Source: Actinomycetes bacterium
GTDB lineage: Bacteria; Actinomycetota; Actinomycetes; Actinomycetales; Cellulomonadaceae
DNA: 16,721 nucleotides
Assembly: GCA_023461115.1 (NCBI GenBank)
Contig: JAEWOA010000173.1
Location: forward strand, 1 to 16,721
Reading direction: 5' to 3'
Part shown: positions 16,672 to 16,721 of the stretch, piece by piece
Layout: each line of letters opens with the position of its first letter
Position numbering within the stretch: position 1 is the first letter of the stretch
Position numbers and translations under genes: made by a program
Notes under the pieces: generated by a model
Database searches by the model: none
What the model saw: only the letters and a program-made list of their open reading frames with translations
What the model was told of the DNA's origin: nothing

Positions 16672-16721
16672 CCTCCGCCGAGATGGTGAGTTCGCCGCGA
16701 GATGGGGAGTGCAACCTCACC
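16672..16721. repeat. Palindromic dispersed repeat, copy 2 (cut by window end)
   Basis: The first 19 bases are identical to the arm of copy 1 at 12809, and the next part aligns with its interior, including CAACCTCACC at the end. It contains two near-identical 12-mers, CGAGATGGTGAG and CGAGATGGGGAG, in tandem 19 bp apart. The matching right arm would lie beyond the window. It sits upstream of the PAP2 gene. Confidence 0.7.

Overview
This window comes from a high-GC actinobacterium. The housekeeping block (topA, tmk, holB, then a secreted TAP-type hydrolase and tRNA-Thr) is in the order familiar from Streptomyces and relatives. The modular secreted GH26 enzyme and the style of the small genes fit best with a polysaccharide-degrading member of the Micrococcales (Cellulomonas-like). 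That placement is an inference from gene content, not a measured phylogeny.

Layout: 1-486 is the 3' end of an unrecognised gene. It converges on an endonuclease/exonuclease/phosphatase-family gene (500-1435, minus), which is divergent from a Vsr-like endonuclease gene (1544-2011, plus). From 2010 to 4257 there is a small island bounded by a 28-bp imperfect direct repeat. The right copy is the 3' part of an intact tRNA-Thr(CGT) gene and the left copy is a truncated remnant of it, as expected for integration into a tRNA 3' end. The island holds decayed sequence, one intact gene of visibly lower GC and different codon use (2685-3881), possibly one small ORF, and a hairpin. The intact gene appears to encode a proteasome-like N-terminal-nucleophile hydrolase fused to a SEC-C zinc motif.

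4384-7771 (minus) is a tight run tmk > holB > lipoprotein-type alpha/beta hydrolase. The tmk stop and holB start overlap by 4 bp. Between tmk and topA, which are usually adjacent, lies about 5.1 kb. It holds a Gfo/Idh/MocA oxidoreductase (minus), a 95-aa protein with a TTG start (minus), and a large secreted GH26 glycanase with three tandem carbohydrate-binding-like modules (plus). The GH26 gene converges on topA across an 82-bp palindromic repeat with 19-bp perfect arms. A second, truncated copy of that repeat lies at the right edge of the window, upstream of a PAP2-type membrane phosphatase gene that precedes topA.

Functionally the window mixes DNA replication and topology (topA, tmk, holB), extracellular polymer use (GH26, the exported peptidase and perhaps the oxidoreductase), membrane lipid phosphate metabolism (PAP2), and an accessory hot spot at tRNA-Thr (vsr and the Ntn-hydrolase island). 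The island hydrolase is the most unusual item. Its GTG start places a Thr directly after the initiator, and Asp17, Arg19 and a Lys near 33 then fall at the positions expected for a proteasome/HslV active site.
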